NCBI GenBank assembly: GCA_963722665.1
Contig: CAVRNW010000022.1
Location: 62,001 to 126,000, forward strand
DNA: 64,000 nt
Direction of reading: 5' to 3'
Origin: Site-B1 sp963722665
GTDB lineage: Bacteria; Bacteroidota; Bacteroidia; Flavobacteriales; Flavobacteriaceae
The notes beneath the pieces were generated by a model. It was not told the origin of the DNA. It searched no databases and saw only the letters and a program-made list of their open reading frames with translations. The position numbers and the translations under genes are program-made. Each line of letters opens with the position of its first letter. Within the stretch, counting starts at the first letter, position 1. Below, piece by piece: positions 19,069-27,936 of the stretch.

Positions 19069-19677
19069 ATGGAAGCATTTCTTGGAATAATTATTGGCGT
19101 TTTAGTTAGCCTTGGTTTTGTCACTTATTTTAAATCTATTAAAAAAAAGCAACTGGTAAATTCGCAGTCCATTTTATTATTAGATAAAATTAAAACGGTT
19201 TGCAAGTTTATTACTGTAGAAGGCGATTTTGCTGAGATCTACCATTATGAAGATGTAAAAGAACGCTTTTTAAAAATGGTAACCAGCAGAAAGAAAGCCT
19301 TAGTGGTTATCAATGCCAAGGCCCATATTGGCTACGACCTGTCGAAAATTAAATTAGAGTCAGATAAGGCTAATAAAAAAATAATACTGAAACATTTTCC
19401 GCAACCGGAAGTGTTATCGATAGAAACGGATCTAAATTATTATGACAAAAAAGATGGCTATTTCAATAAGTTTGTAGCATCTAGTCTGACAGAGCTAAAT
19501 CAGGAAGCAAAAAAACACATTCAGGATAAAATACCTCAGAGTGGTTTGATCCAAATTGCCCAGAAGGAAGCATTGGAAACCATATTATTAATTGAAACCA
19601 TAGTTGAAACTATTGGTTGGAAATTGGATTATTCTGCATTAAAAATTGAAGGTGAGTTGCCTAAAAAACTGAAATGA
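19069..19677 (+). CDS. DUF4230 domain protein
   Basis: 202 residues with an N-terminal membrane anchor (AFLGIIIGVLVSLGFVTYF). The rest (VCKFITVEGDFAEIYHYED, ALVVINAKAHIGYDLSKI) matches the DUF4230 family, proteins of unknown function common in Bacteroidota. It overlaps the YjbR gene by 4 bp. Confidence 0.82.
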   Translation: MEAFLGIIIGVLVSLGFVTYFKSIKKKQLVNSQSILLLDKIKTVCKFITVEGDFAEIYHYEDVKERFLKMVTSRKKALVVINAKAHIGYDLSKIKLESDKANKKIILKHFPQPEVLSIETDLNYYDKKDGYFNKFVASSLTELNQEAKKHIQDKIPQSGLIQIAQKEALETILLIETIVETIGWKLDYSALKIEGELPKKLK

Positions 19678-20033
19678 ACATAGAACAACTTCAAGACTAT
19701 TGCCTGGCTAAAAATAAAACGACAGCTGAATTTCCTTTTGATGAACAGACTCTGGTATTTAAGGTATTGGGGAAGATGTTTGTCATTGCCCCTTTGGATA
19801 AATGGGAAAAAGGAGAGGCTTCAATCACCTTAAAGTGTGATCCGGATTATACCATTGAATTAAGGGAGCGCTATGCCAGTATTTATCCCGGTCCATATGT
19901 GAGTAATAAGCACTGGAATTGTATTGATATTTATAAAGGGGAATTAAACCCCAAATTCATCCTGGAACTTATAGACCACAGTTATGATATGGTAATTAAA
20001 GGTATGACCAAAAAACTACGTGAGCAACTTTGA
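19674..20033 (+). CDS. MmcQ/YjbR family protein
   Basis: 119 residues. The pattern AEFPFDEQTLVFKVLGKMFVIAPL, SITLKCDP and HWNCIDIYKG is that of the YjbR (CyaY-like fold) family, small proteins thought to bind DNA. Last gene of the hemW-cyclase-DUF4230-yjbR run. The 200 bp after it contain no visible gene. Confidence 0.88.
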   Translation: MNIEQLQDYCLAKNKTTAEFPFDEQTLVFKVLGKMFVIAPLDKWEKGEASITLKCDPDYTIELRERYASIYPGPYVSNKHWNCIDIYKGELNPKFILELIDHSYDMVIKGMTKKLREQL

Positions 20034-20232
20034 ATTTTCAAGAAGAGTTAAATCTTAAACATAGTGTAATCATTTAACATAAAAAGCAATAGTTATTGTA
20101 TTACTTTATTTTGTATATTCGTTTGCTTCATATCGAGAAACTATTCCCATAGTTGAATTATTTATTGACATTCATAGCAAATTTTAATTTGTATTTATTA
20201 ACCAATTATATACTAATTTAAAATTTGAAATT

Positions 20233-21052
20233 ATGAAAACAACCAACCGATTGAGTATTGTAATCTTTACAATGCTATTGCTATTTAGCACCTCAATATT
20301 TTGCGCAAGACGAAATGAAACGTCCAATGTATGTCGTTGCGACGACTATGTATTGGAATATGGATTATGAAGGAGATGGTGACTGGAAGGCCATTGAGAA
20401 AGAGTACATGGATAAGGTAACCAAGAAAAATGAACATATAATGAGTGCGAGATTCTATACTCATTTGATGTCAGAAAACAGCACTGAATTAATGTATGTA
20501 CAAACATTTGCTTCTTGGGAAGATATTGATAAAGCTGGAGATAGGGATGCCGAATTAGTTAAAGAAGCATGGCCTGATGAAACAGAAAGAAAAGCATTTT
20601 TAAAATCTCAAAATGCATTTTATTCGAGAAATCATTCAGATGAAATCTATGCTACAATGGCGGGAGCTAAAGATATGGCTGAAGCACCAACAAACGATAT
20701 GATATTATATCTTAGAAGAAGTCATTTAGCTTTTCCTGAAGATGGTACAACGAAAGAGTATATGGAGTTAAGTAAGGAATATCAGGAGAATGTATTAATG
20801 AAGAATGATTATATTAAAGGTTACTATCCGAACAGACATTTATGGGGAGCAGACGGAACAGAATTCGTAGAAGCTTTCCTTTTGGATTCTATGGATGACC
20901 TGGATGATATGTTAGACAAAAACGGAGAATTGTTTAGAGAGCATTGGGCGGATGAAGATAAAAGAAAAGAGTATTGGAAAAAATCAAACAAATATTTCAC
21001 TGGAGTACATGGTGATTATGTTTATACCATGGTTCATGGTATTTCCGAATGA
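20233..21052 (+). CDS. Exported protein with two tandem alpha/beta modules (one frameshift)
   Basis: The reading frame starts at the ATG at 20233 with a signal peptide (LSIVIFTMLLLFSTSIFAQ). An extra T near 20300 breaks the frame just before the cleavage site; the mature part starts DEMKRPMYVV. It consists of two related modules of about 110 residues. Each starts with a beta-strand (YVVATTMYW; MILYLRRSHL), has a KNxHI/KNDYIKG centre, a WEDIDKAGDRDAELVKEAW / MDDLDDMLDKNGELFREHW helix and a final GDYVYTMVHG-like strand. This suggests a duplicated dimeric alpha/beta barrel (ferredoxin-like) domain. Family not recognised. A terminator follows. Confidence 0.7.
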
Positions 21053-21072
21053 TTATTAATCTTAAATCAATT

Positions 21073-21100
21073 AAAAAGGATGCCAATCGGCATCCTTTTT
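21073..21100 (+). terminator. Intrinsic terminator
   Basis: AAAAAGGATGCC-AATC-GGCATCCTTTTT, a perfect stem with a T run on the plus side and an A run on the other, so it can also work in reverse. It ends the duplicated-module gene. Confidence 0.92.
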
Positions 21101-21247
21101 AACTTAATATTTACTTAACAATATTTTACTCATCTAAAGATTCGGACCATTCAACTTATCAAAAATTGATTTTATCTAAAAATAAATAATTAAATAGCAT
21201 TATAAAATACTTTTGAAGCATTATAAATCAAAACACATTTTGCTATT

Positions 21248-21640
21248 ATGTATTTTACTGTTACCTCATTATTTATCATTTCACAATTTGTGGTGTGGTT
21301 TTATTATCAAGATATTTTTTTAGTTAGGGCCTATTTTAAACGCAAAAACTCGGAATTCTCACCTGTTAATTTATCGCTCTCACGTCTTGATAATGAAGAA
21401 AACGACTTTCCAAAGAATCACATTAATATTGGCAAAGAACCTGAAAGTCTGGATTATCAAAGTCATAACCTGAATTACAGTTTAAGGACACTGGAATTCA
21501 TTACTTTTTTAGAAAATAAATTAGGGTCCTCGTTGTCCTCGAAATCGCTTTCTGCTGATAATTTGGCCGAACTTCTAGAGATAAAAGTTAAGGTTCAACA
21601 AAATATATTAGAATCAACAGATAAATATTTGAAAAAATAA
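21248..21640 (+). CDS. Hypothetical membrane-anchored protein
   Basis: 130 residues with one N-terminal helix (MYFTVTSLFIISQFVVWFYY) and a polar remainder ending in a probable coiled coil (ADNLAELLEIKVKVQQNILESTDKYLKK). No family recognised. It sits just before the promoter of the signalling operon and is separated from it by the LytTR-like site, so it is probably a separate unit. Confidence 0.5.
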   Translation: MYFTVTSLFIISQFVVWFYYQDIFLVRAYFKRKNSEFSPVNLSLSRLDNEENDFPKNHINIGKEPESLDYQSHNLNYSLRTLEFITFLENKLGSSLSSKSLSADNLAELLEIKVKVQQNILESTDKYLKK

Positions 21641-21646
21641 AAAAAC

Positions 21647-21735
21647 CACTCGTCTACACTTATCTGCCATTCATCGACACTTAATTTTGCTTTGCCGAAA
21701 TCTGATAGCAATCAGCCATAATTGCCTTACTTTTC
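21647..21735 (+). promoter_or_regulatory. LytTR-type direct repeat and promoter of the H-NOX signalling operon (site A)
   Basis: Half-sites CACTCGTCTACA (21647-21658) and CATTCATCGACA (21668-21679) are 21 bp apart. A TANNTTTG-like element, TACTTTTC, lies at 21728-21735, 49 bp after the second half-site and 29 bp before the ATG of the first operon gene. The same arrangement occurs at 27837, 29357 and 36554. Since the operon encodes a LytTR regulator, autoregulation is the simplest reading. Confidence 0.65.
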
Positions 21736-21763
21736 GACATGATACTGCAAAAAAACAAAGGAA

Positions 21764-22177
21764 ATGAATAAATCATTGAAAATATTATTGATAGAAGATG
21801 ACACTATTGAAGTAATGAAATTGAATAGAACAATAAATTCATTACAACTAAAACATAGATTAATTGAAGCTAAAAATGGCGAAGAGGCTCTGGAAATATT
21901 AAATCAAAAAAATAATTTACCTGATATTATTTTATTAGATTTAAACATGCCTAAAATTAATGGCATAGAATTTTTGAGGATCTTAAAGACTGATGAGGTA
22001 TTGAAATATATTCCAACAATTGTGCTAACCACTTCAAATAACCATAGGGATGTTTTAGAATGCTATAAAATTGGTATAGCAGGATATATGATAAAGCCTT
22101 TAAAATATGAAGATTATGTAGCTAAAATTGAAAAATTATTAGCATATTGGAGTATTAATGAATTAATTAAAATTTAA
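21764..22177 (+). CDS. Single-domain response regulator (CheY/Rcp1-like)
   Basis: 137 residues, receiver domain only. The acidic cluster is IEDD (residues 10-13), the phospho-acceptor D59 (ILLDLNMPKING) and the switch Lys is in YMIKPLKYED. Rcp1-type receivers with this layout commonly serve as phosphate relays or sinks for PAS/phytochrome-type kinases. First gene of a five-gene operon; the H-NOX gene starts 6 bp later. Confidence 0.88.
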   Translation: MNKSLKILLIEDDTIEVMKLNRTINSLQLKHRLIEAKNGEEALEILNQKNNLPDIILLDLNMPKINGIEFLRILKTDEVLKYIPTIVLTTSNNHRDVLECYKIGIAGYMIKPLKYEDYVAKIEKLLAYWSINELIKI

Positions 22178-22183
22178 TCATAA

Positions 22184-22723
22184 ATGAAAGGTATTGTATT
22201 TACTGAGTTTTTAGATTTAGTTGAAGATAAGTTTGGTTTAGAAATGGTTGATAAAATTATTACTCAATCTGAACTGGAATCTAAAGGAGCTTATACAGCT
22301 ATTGGAACCTATGAGTTTTCTGAAATGCTTCAATTATTGCAAAATCTTAGCAAAAATACAGGAATTTCCAGTGACGACTTATTACTGGTATATGCCGAAC
22401 ATTTTTTTAGTGTTTTGGAAAGTAGTTATCCCGATTTGATAGCTTCGTATTCTGATCCCATCGAAATGATATCATCAATAGAAAATCATATACATGTGGA
22501 AGTTCGAAAAATTTATCCGGATGCAGAATTACCTACTTTCGAAGTGTTAGAAAAAACGGAAAATTCATTAATAATGATCTATAAATCAAGCAGAGCTATG
22601 CATCATTTTGGCCTCGGATTGATGAACAAGACATTTGAACATTTTGATTCAACTGCAACAATTGTATTAGAGAAGATCAAGAAAGATGGAACAGAAGTTA
22701 AGTTTATAATCAATAAAAATTAA
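22184..22723 (+). CDS. H-NOX heme nitric-oxide/oxygen-binding sensor protein
   Basis: 179 residues. MKGIVFTEFLDLVEDKFG is the typical H-NOX start. The proximal heme ligand is most likely H104 in ENHIHVEVRKIYPDAELPTF, with P117 as the conserved heme-contact Pro. The YxSxR motif that binds the heme propionates is Y133-S135-R137 (IYKSSRAMH). Stand-alone H-NOX proteins of facultative aerobes bind NO at a ferrous heme and regulate a partner kinase encoded beside them. Here the stop overlaps the ATG of the PAS kinase gene by one base, strongly suggesting that this kinase is the partner. Confidence 0.93.
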   Translation: MKGIVFTEFLDLVEDKFGLEMVDKIITQSELESKGAYTAIGTYEFSEMLQLLQNLSKNTGISSDDLLLVYAEHFFSVLESSYPDLIASYSDPIEMISSIENHIHVEVRKIYPDAELPTFEVLEKTENSLIMIYKSSRAMHHFGLGLMNKTFEHFDSTATIVLEKIKKDGTEVKFIINKN

Positions 22724-24696
22724 TGAGTCAACAACAAATTGACATACTTCAACGCGCCTTAAATCGGGAAAAAGCAGCACGAAAACAAGCAGAAAGAATA
22801 TTGGAAAACAAATCTGCTGAACTCTTCGATATCACTCAAAAGCTTAAAGAATCTAATGAAAAATTAGGGCATCTGGTAAAGCAGCAATCCTCTGAACTAC
22901 AGGGTGTTTTCGAAAATATAGTAGATGCTTATGTGGTTATGGATCTTTTTGGCAATGTTTTAAAAATGAATGATGCTGCTGTCGATCTAATTGGATATAA
23001 CATTGAAAATGAAGAAGTCAATTTGATGAACCTGGCTCATCCTGATGAATTAGATAGAGTCAACAAATCTTTTAAATCATTATTAAGAAAAGGAACACTT
23101 ACCAATTTTCTTTTAAAGATAATAACGAAGGATAAAAAACAAAAGTTAGTCCATATCAATTCCAGTATAATTTATGATGACGACATACCAATTGCAGCTC
23201 AGGGTATTGTTAGAGATATAACAAAAGAAAAAGAATTTGAAGATCAATTGGTTGAATCTGAAAACAGGCTGTCAACGTTGATTTTAAATTTAGATAGTGG
23301 TATTTTGCTAGAGGATGAAAACAGAAGAATTGTACTGACAAATAATAAGTTTTGTGAATTATTTCAAATTCCGGTTTCCCCTGAAAATCTAAAAGGTATG
23401 GATTGTTCGGATGCGGCGGAAGAGAACAAGAAGTTCTTTGAAAATCCTGAAGAATTCGTGTCAAGAATAAATGTGATCATTAAAAACAAAAAAACAGTTT
23501 TAGGGGATGAGCTAACTATGAAGGATGGCAAAATTCTGGAAAGGGACTTCATCCCTATATATAAAAACGATGAGTATCAAGGTCATTTATGGAGTTACAG
23601 GGATATTACACTTAAAAGAAAATACCGAAAAAGCATTGAAGGAGAAAAGCAAAAGTATAGCAATATCATTGCAAATATGAACCTGGGGCTGGTGGAGGTT
23701 GACAATGATGATGTGATCTTGATGGTAAATCAAAGTTTTTGTGAGATGTCAGGCTATGAAGAAAATGAGTTAATTGGTAAAAAAGGTGCCGAAATATTCC
23801 TGACAAAAAGTGATGTTGAATTGATCAAGTTAGAAAATGAAAAGAGAATTAAAGGAGAGTCTAACTCATATGAATTAACAGTAAAGAATAAATCTGGTGA
23901 AATTCGTCATTGGCTTATTAGTGGGGCACCTAATTCTAATATCAATGGTAAGGTTACCGGATCTATTGGTATTCATTTGGATATAACAGATATAAAGAGC
24001 CTGGAATTACAAAAAGAGAATTTATTGAGGAAACTGGCAAAAAGTAATGAAGAACTTCAGGACTATGCACACATTGTATCTCATGATCTTAAATCACCAT
24101 TAAGAAGTATTTCAGCTTTAATGTCATGGATCAAGGAAGATTACAGCAATGTGATCGATGAGGCCGGAATGCAAAATTTCAAGCTCATTGAAGATAAATT
24201 AGAGAAAATGGATCATTTAATAGATGGCATTTTAAATTATTCTAGTATCGATGAGAAGCATTCTATTAACCAAAAAACAGACTTAAATGAGACTATTAAC
24301 AATATCAAAAATATAATATATGTACCTGAACATATTAAAGTAAAAATTAATAATAAATTACCAGTTTTAAATGTTGATCCAATAAGGATTCAGCAGGTAT
24401 TTCAAAATCTAATAAGCAATGCAATTAATTACATAGATAAGCCTGAGGGCTTAGTTGAAATTGGATATATTGAAGAAAAAAATCTTCATCAATTTAGTGT
24501 TGCGGACAATGGTATTGGAATCTCTGAGGAATATCACAAAAAGATATTCGATATATTTCAATCGGTTAGCGAGGACGAGTCAACAGGAATTGGATTGTCT
24601 ATTGTAAAAAAGATTATTGGTTTGTATAACGGAACAGTTTGGTTAAAATCAGAGTTGGGTAAAGGCACAACTTTTTATTTTACAATTAAAAAATAA
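22723..24696 (+). CDS. PAS sensor histidine kinase, likely H-NOX-associated
   Basis: 657 residues, no membrane segment. An N-terminal coiled coil (RALNREKAARKQAERILENKSAEL) precedes three PAS-like domains (about 60-175, 180-300, 305-430; for example DAYVVMDLFGNVLKMNDAAVDLIGY). HisKA has the phospho-acceptor His near residue 454 (IVSHDLKSPLRS). The HATPase shows NLISNAINYI, DNGIGISEEYHKKIFDIF and STGIGLSIVKK. The same N-terminal coiled coil is, as I recall, common in kinases next to H-NOX genes. NO-bound H-NOX would control its autophosphorylation; phosphate would pass to the Hpt and receiver proteins of the operon (inference). Confidence 0.9.
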   Translation: MSQQQIDILQRALNREKAARKQAERILENKSAELFDITQKLKESNEKLGHLVKQQSSELQGVFENIVDAYVVMDLFGNVLKMNDAAVDLIGYNIENEEVNLMNLAHPDELDRVNKSFKSLLRKGTLTNFLLKIITKDKKQKLVHINSSIIYDDDIPIAAQGIVRDITKEKEFEDQLVESENRLSTLILNLDSGILLEDENRRIVLTNNKFCELFQIPVSPENLKGMDCSDAAEENKKFFENPEEFVSRINVIIKNKKTVLGDELTMKDGKILERDFIPIYKNDEYQGHLWSYRDITLKRKYRKSIEGEKQKYSNIIANMNLGLVEVDNDDVILMVNQSFCEMSGYEENELIGKKGAEIFLTKSDVELIKLENEKRIKGESNSYELTVKNKSGEIRHWLISGAPNSNINGKVTGSIGIHLDITDIKSLELQKENLLRKLAKSNEELQDYAHIVSHDLKSPLRSISALMSWIKEDYSNVIDEAGMQNFKLIEDKLEKMDHLIDGILNYSSIDEKHSINQKTDLNETINNIKNIIYVPEHIKVKINNKLPVLNVDPIRIQQVFQNLISNAINYIDKPEGLVEIGYIEEKNLHQFSVADNGIGISEEYHKKIFDIFQSVSEDESTGIGLSIVKKIIGLYNGTVWLKSELGKGTTFYFTIKK

Positions 24697-24700
24697 TTAC

Positions 24701-25019
24701 ATGGAGGAACCCAATTTATCCTATATTAAAAGTCTTTCTGGAGGATGAAGCTTCCTTCGAGGAAAAACTGATAAGTATTATCAAAAAGGAATTTCCTGAA
24801 GAAAAACGAACGTATTACAATAACCTTAAAGAAGAGAAATATTCAGAAGCTGCGGATAACGTGCATAAACTTAAACATAAAATTAGTATTTTAGGACTTG
24901 AGAAAAGTTATGATGTAGCTGCTGATTTCGAAAATGGTCTTAGGCAAAACAGCATTGCATTAAAAGATGATTTTGAAGATATTTTAAAAAAGATTACAAA
25001 ATTTTTAAGTACTATTTAA
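24701..25019 (+). CDS. Hpt-domain histidine phosphotransfer protein (one frameshift)
   Basis: About 105 residues. It starts MEEPNLSYIK; removing one A near 24738 restores VFLEDEASFEEKLISIIKKEF and a single frame to the stop. The phosphotransfer signature is NVHKLKHKISILGL, with the first His as the likely phosphorylated residue. Helical throughout. It sits between the kinase gene and the LytTR regulator gene, which fits a relay kinase - receiver - Hpt - LytTR. Confidence 0.82.
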
Positions 25020-25029
25020 CCAGAAATTT

Positions 25030-25740
25030 ATGAATTGTATTATAATTGATGATGAAGCAACGGCAAGAGCCATAATTGCACAATTATGTTCACAGGTAGA
25101 TGTGTTAAATTTGGTTGAAGAATTTCCAAATGCAATTCAGGCCATAAAATACTTAAATCAAAATGAGGTCGATCTTATTTTTCTGGATATTCACATGCCA
25201 GATTTTACAGGATTTGATTTTATAGAAACCCTTAAAAATCCGCCTAAGATAATTTTAACGACATCTGATGCTAACTTTGCCATTCAGGCTTTTGAATACG
25301 ATTGTATTGTCGATTATCTTGTAAAACCAATTGCTCTTCCAAGGTTTGAAAAGGCAATTCAAAAGGCTGAGAATTCAGCCATTGTAAATAAAACAAGTAA
25401 AGTAGATGATAAAGTTGAGTTGTCTTCCGGTAACGATCTTTATGTGAATATTGACAGACGATTGATAAAAATAGATATACCAAGCATTTATCTTATTGAG
25501 GCCAAAGGCGATTATATTAATGTAAAAACAGAGGATAAGAACTACACGGTACATTCTACATTAAAGAAAATTGAAGATAAATTACCACCAGACCTATTTC
25601 TTAAAGTACATCGTTCGTTTATCATAAATATTAAAAAAATTATAGATATCGAAGATAACAGTGTATTGATTAAAAGGGATGTAATACCAGTAAGTCGTTC
25701 TAATCGTCCTGAATTGATGAAACGATTAAATTTACTTTAA
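25030..25740 (+). CDS. LytTR-family response regulator
   Basis: 236 residues. The receiver domain has DDEA at residues 7-10, the phospho-acceptor D53 (IFLDIHMPDFTGFD) and the switch Lys in YLVKPIALPRF. The LytTR DNA-binding domain spans about 130-236 (IPSIYLIEAKGDYINVKT, LFLKVHRSFIINIKKI, VIPVSRSNR). LytTR domains bind direct repeats spaced about two helical turns apart. Four such sites lie in the surrounding 15 kb (21647, 27837, 29357, 36554). It is the last gene of the H-NOX operon and converges with the TPR exporter gene (stops overlap by 4 bp). Confidence 0.93.
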   Translation: MNCIIIDDEATARAIIAQLCSQVDVLNLVEEFPNAIQAIKYLNQNEVDLIFLDIHMPDFTGFDFIETLKNPPKIILTTSDANFAIQAFEYDCIVDYLVKPIALPRFEKAIQKAENSAIVNKTSKVDDKVELSSGNDLYVNIDRRLIKIDIPSIYLIEAKGDYINVKTEDKNYTVHSTLKKIEDKLPPDLFLKVHRSFIINIKKIIDIEDNSVLIKRDVIPVSRSNRPELMKRLNLL

Positions 25741-27792
25741 ATATCTTTTCTGAAAATTGGTTTCTTGCATAAATACCATCTTAGTTGAATACCAATTTCT
25801 GTATAATTAAAACCTGCCGCTGTTGCAGAAGCAATATCACTATATTGTCCGTAAATTGTTCCTGTGAATCGGCTGGAAAAGATATGGCCCAGCTTACCCT
25901 GAATTCTAAATGTATTTTGCGCATCATTATCTTCAATAAACTGTAATCCTGCTGCTGCATTAAGACTATACATCCATGTGGTGTTCTGATTTTTTAACAA
26001 GTCTACAAAGACTTCAACGACGTTAAAGCGCTCAGGACTAAAATAAATAGTTGGAACCTGGTCCTTGAAAGCTATGTGCTGATAGTTGATACCTGCTTTT
26101 AATGTTGGATCACTTAAAATATTATAATAGAGCGACGTAAAAAATAGGTTTCTGACATTGTCATCACTTTGTGAAGTATAAATGTATTGTGTATACCAGC
26201 CTAAATTAAAATTAGAACTTAGGTTGTAATTTACATAATAGGAGTTTTGAATCAATTCTCGCTCTAAAAGTGCTGCATTGAAATTTTCAGTCTGTCGTTT
26301 ATAACCAATATCTAGGACCTGAAGTTTAAATGATTTAATATTGAATGAAACATCGGTAAGCAGATTGGTAAAGGCATCCGAATTTGTATTGACCGAGGTT
26401 AAACCAGCAATGCCTTTAAATGTTATTTGTGGAAAAAGTTGGTAATTCAGTCCTAAGGAGAAATCGTTTGAAGTTGCCTTTGCATCAGTATCTGGTATTA
26501 GAGGTTGTTCTGTAATTATAATTCGCCAAAACCTTAAATTTCGTTGAGATTGGAAAATTAATAATGTTTTGCATGGCATATGCCTCATTGTTACCATTAT
26601 CAAAACTGAATAAGACCTTCGATTCTAAAAAGGGTGTAAAACCGCTGTTCAATTGATTAATGAATTTAAGGGCGTCCTTTTGCTTAACATAATAATTCAA
26701 AGTATTTTCCGCAGAGGTATAGGCATCGTCATAGCTCCCCAGAGCGTTCAGAGCATTGGCCTTGCCTAAGTTACCATCAAAGGAAGTGCTGTCATTTTCT
26801 AAAATACGGTTGTAATCTGCAACACTCCTTTTAAAATTACTTTTATAAATATTAAGTGTGGCTCGTAGGGCCAAGACCCAATTTTCATTAGGTTTTTTTT
26901 CTATTAATCCATCAATTAATTCTTCAGCTAGTTTGTATTTTTTATTCCATATTAAGGCTTGGATATATCGTTCGGTTGTTTGATTTACAACTAAAGTATC
27001 TGTAGCAGAATCTAAATTCTCAAAGGCAGATTTACTAATTTTGAGCGCTTCCTTTTCTTTATGATTAAGGTGAGAAACCAAGGCTAAACCATTTAGCGAA
27101 ATAGATTTATTCTCTTTATTTTCCCCCAAAGTTTCATAAGTTGAATTAGCCTTTTCTAGTTGATTCGAGATCAAATATAAATTGGCCAAATTAAGCAGGG
27201 TCTCTTTATCGTCTTCAAAAAGTGCCAGGTTCTCCTTTAAAAGACCCTCTGCTTGGTCATATTTCTGATGCTGAAGGTATTCATTGGCATAACCTAGGTG
27301 AATGTACTTCTTGGATATCAATGCATTAGGATTTCCTGGTGAAACTTCCAATGCTTTATTTACATAAAGTAAAGCATCTGCGTACTCCTTTAAATTAGAT
27401 AAGGTATTCGCATAACCCAAAAGTGCTGTAAAGTTTTTAGGGTCTTCAGCTACTAAGTTTTTATAATAACTTTTGGCGTCTATAAAGTTTTTGTTCCAGA
27501 GTAAAGACTCCCCATAATTCAGTTTCACTTCAAAATCATTTGGATAATCTGCTAATAAATTCGTGAAAAGTGTATTGGCTTGTTCTGTCTTTCCGTTAAG
27601 TCCAATAGCACGACCATAACATAAACGAGCAGTTTTATTAGCCGGATGATCTTTTAAAATGATTTCGAAGAACGATTCAGCTTGTTCATATTTACCGGTT
27701 TCTAAATAAGTGAAACCTTCTTGCATATTTTGAGAATAGCTCAAAAAAGCAGTTAATAAAAGTGTAAGTAGGATTTTAGATTTGAATTTCAT
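25737..27792 (-). CDS. TPR plus beta-barrel outer-membrane protein, probable exopolysaccharide export (one frameshift)
   Basis: The N-terminal part carries a signal peptide (MKFKSKILLTLLLTAFLSYSQ) and about ten TPR-like repeats (EGFTYLETGKYEQAESFFEIILKDHP and following). The C-terminal part is a beta-barrel (FSLGLNYQLFPQITFKGIAGL, FNLGWYTQYIYTSQS, FRIQGKLGHIF, TEIGIQLRWYL). The frame breaks near 26510. TPR followed by an outer-membrane barrel is the plan of the BcsC and PgaA exporters and of the AlgK/AlgE pair. With the neighbouring sugar genes, export of a secreted polysaccharide is the best reading. It is divergent from the flippase gene across site B. Confidence 0.78.
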
Positions 27793-27836
27793 GTACTGAT
27801 TTTAAAACATTTGCAAGTTAAGCATAACAATTCAAT

Positions 27837-27905
27837 CATTCATCTACAGCAAAATGCCACTCATCGAAATATAAGGTGATTTGGTTGACTCTTAAATGAT
27901 ATTTG
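27837..27905. promoter_or_regulatory. LytTR-type direct repeat between exporter and flippase genes (site B)
   Basis: Half-sites CATTCATCTACA (27837-27848) and CACTCATCGAAA (27858-27869), 21 bp apart. GATATTTG at 27898-27905 is a one-base variant of TANNTTTG, 29 bp after the second half-site and 32 bp before the flippase ATG. The site lies between divergent genes and could serve both. Confidence 0.62.
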
Positions 27906-27936
27906 CATCAGAAATAAAATAATAAATAACAATAAG

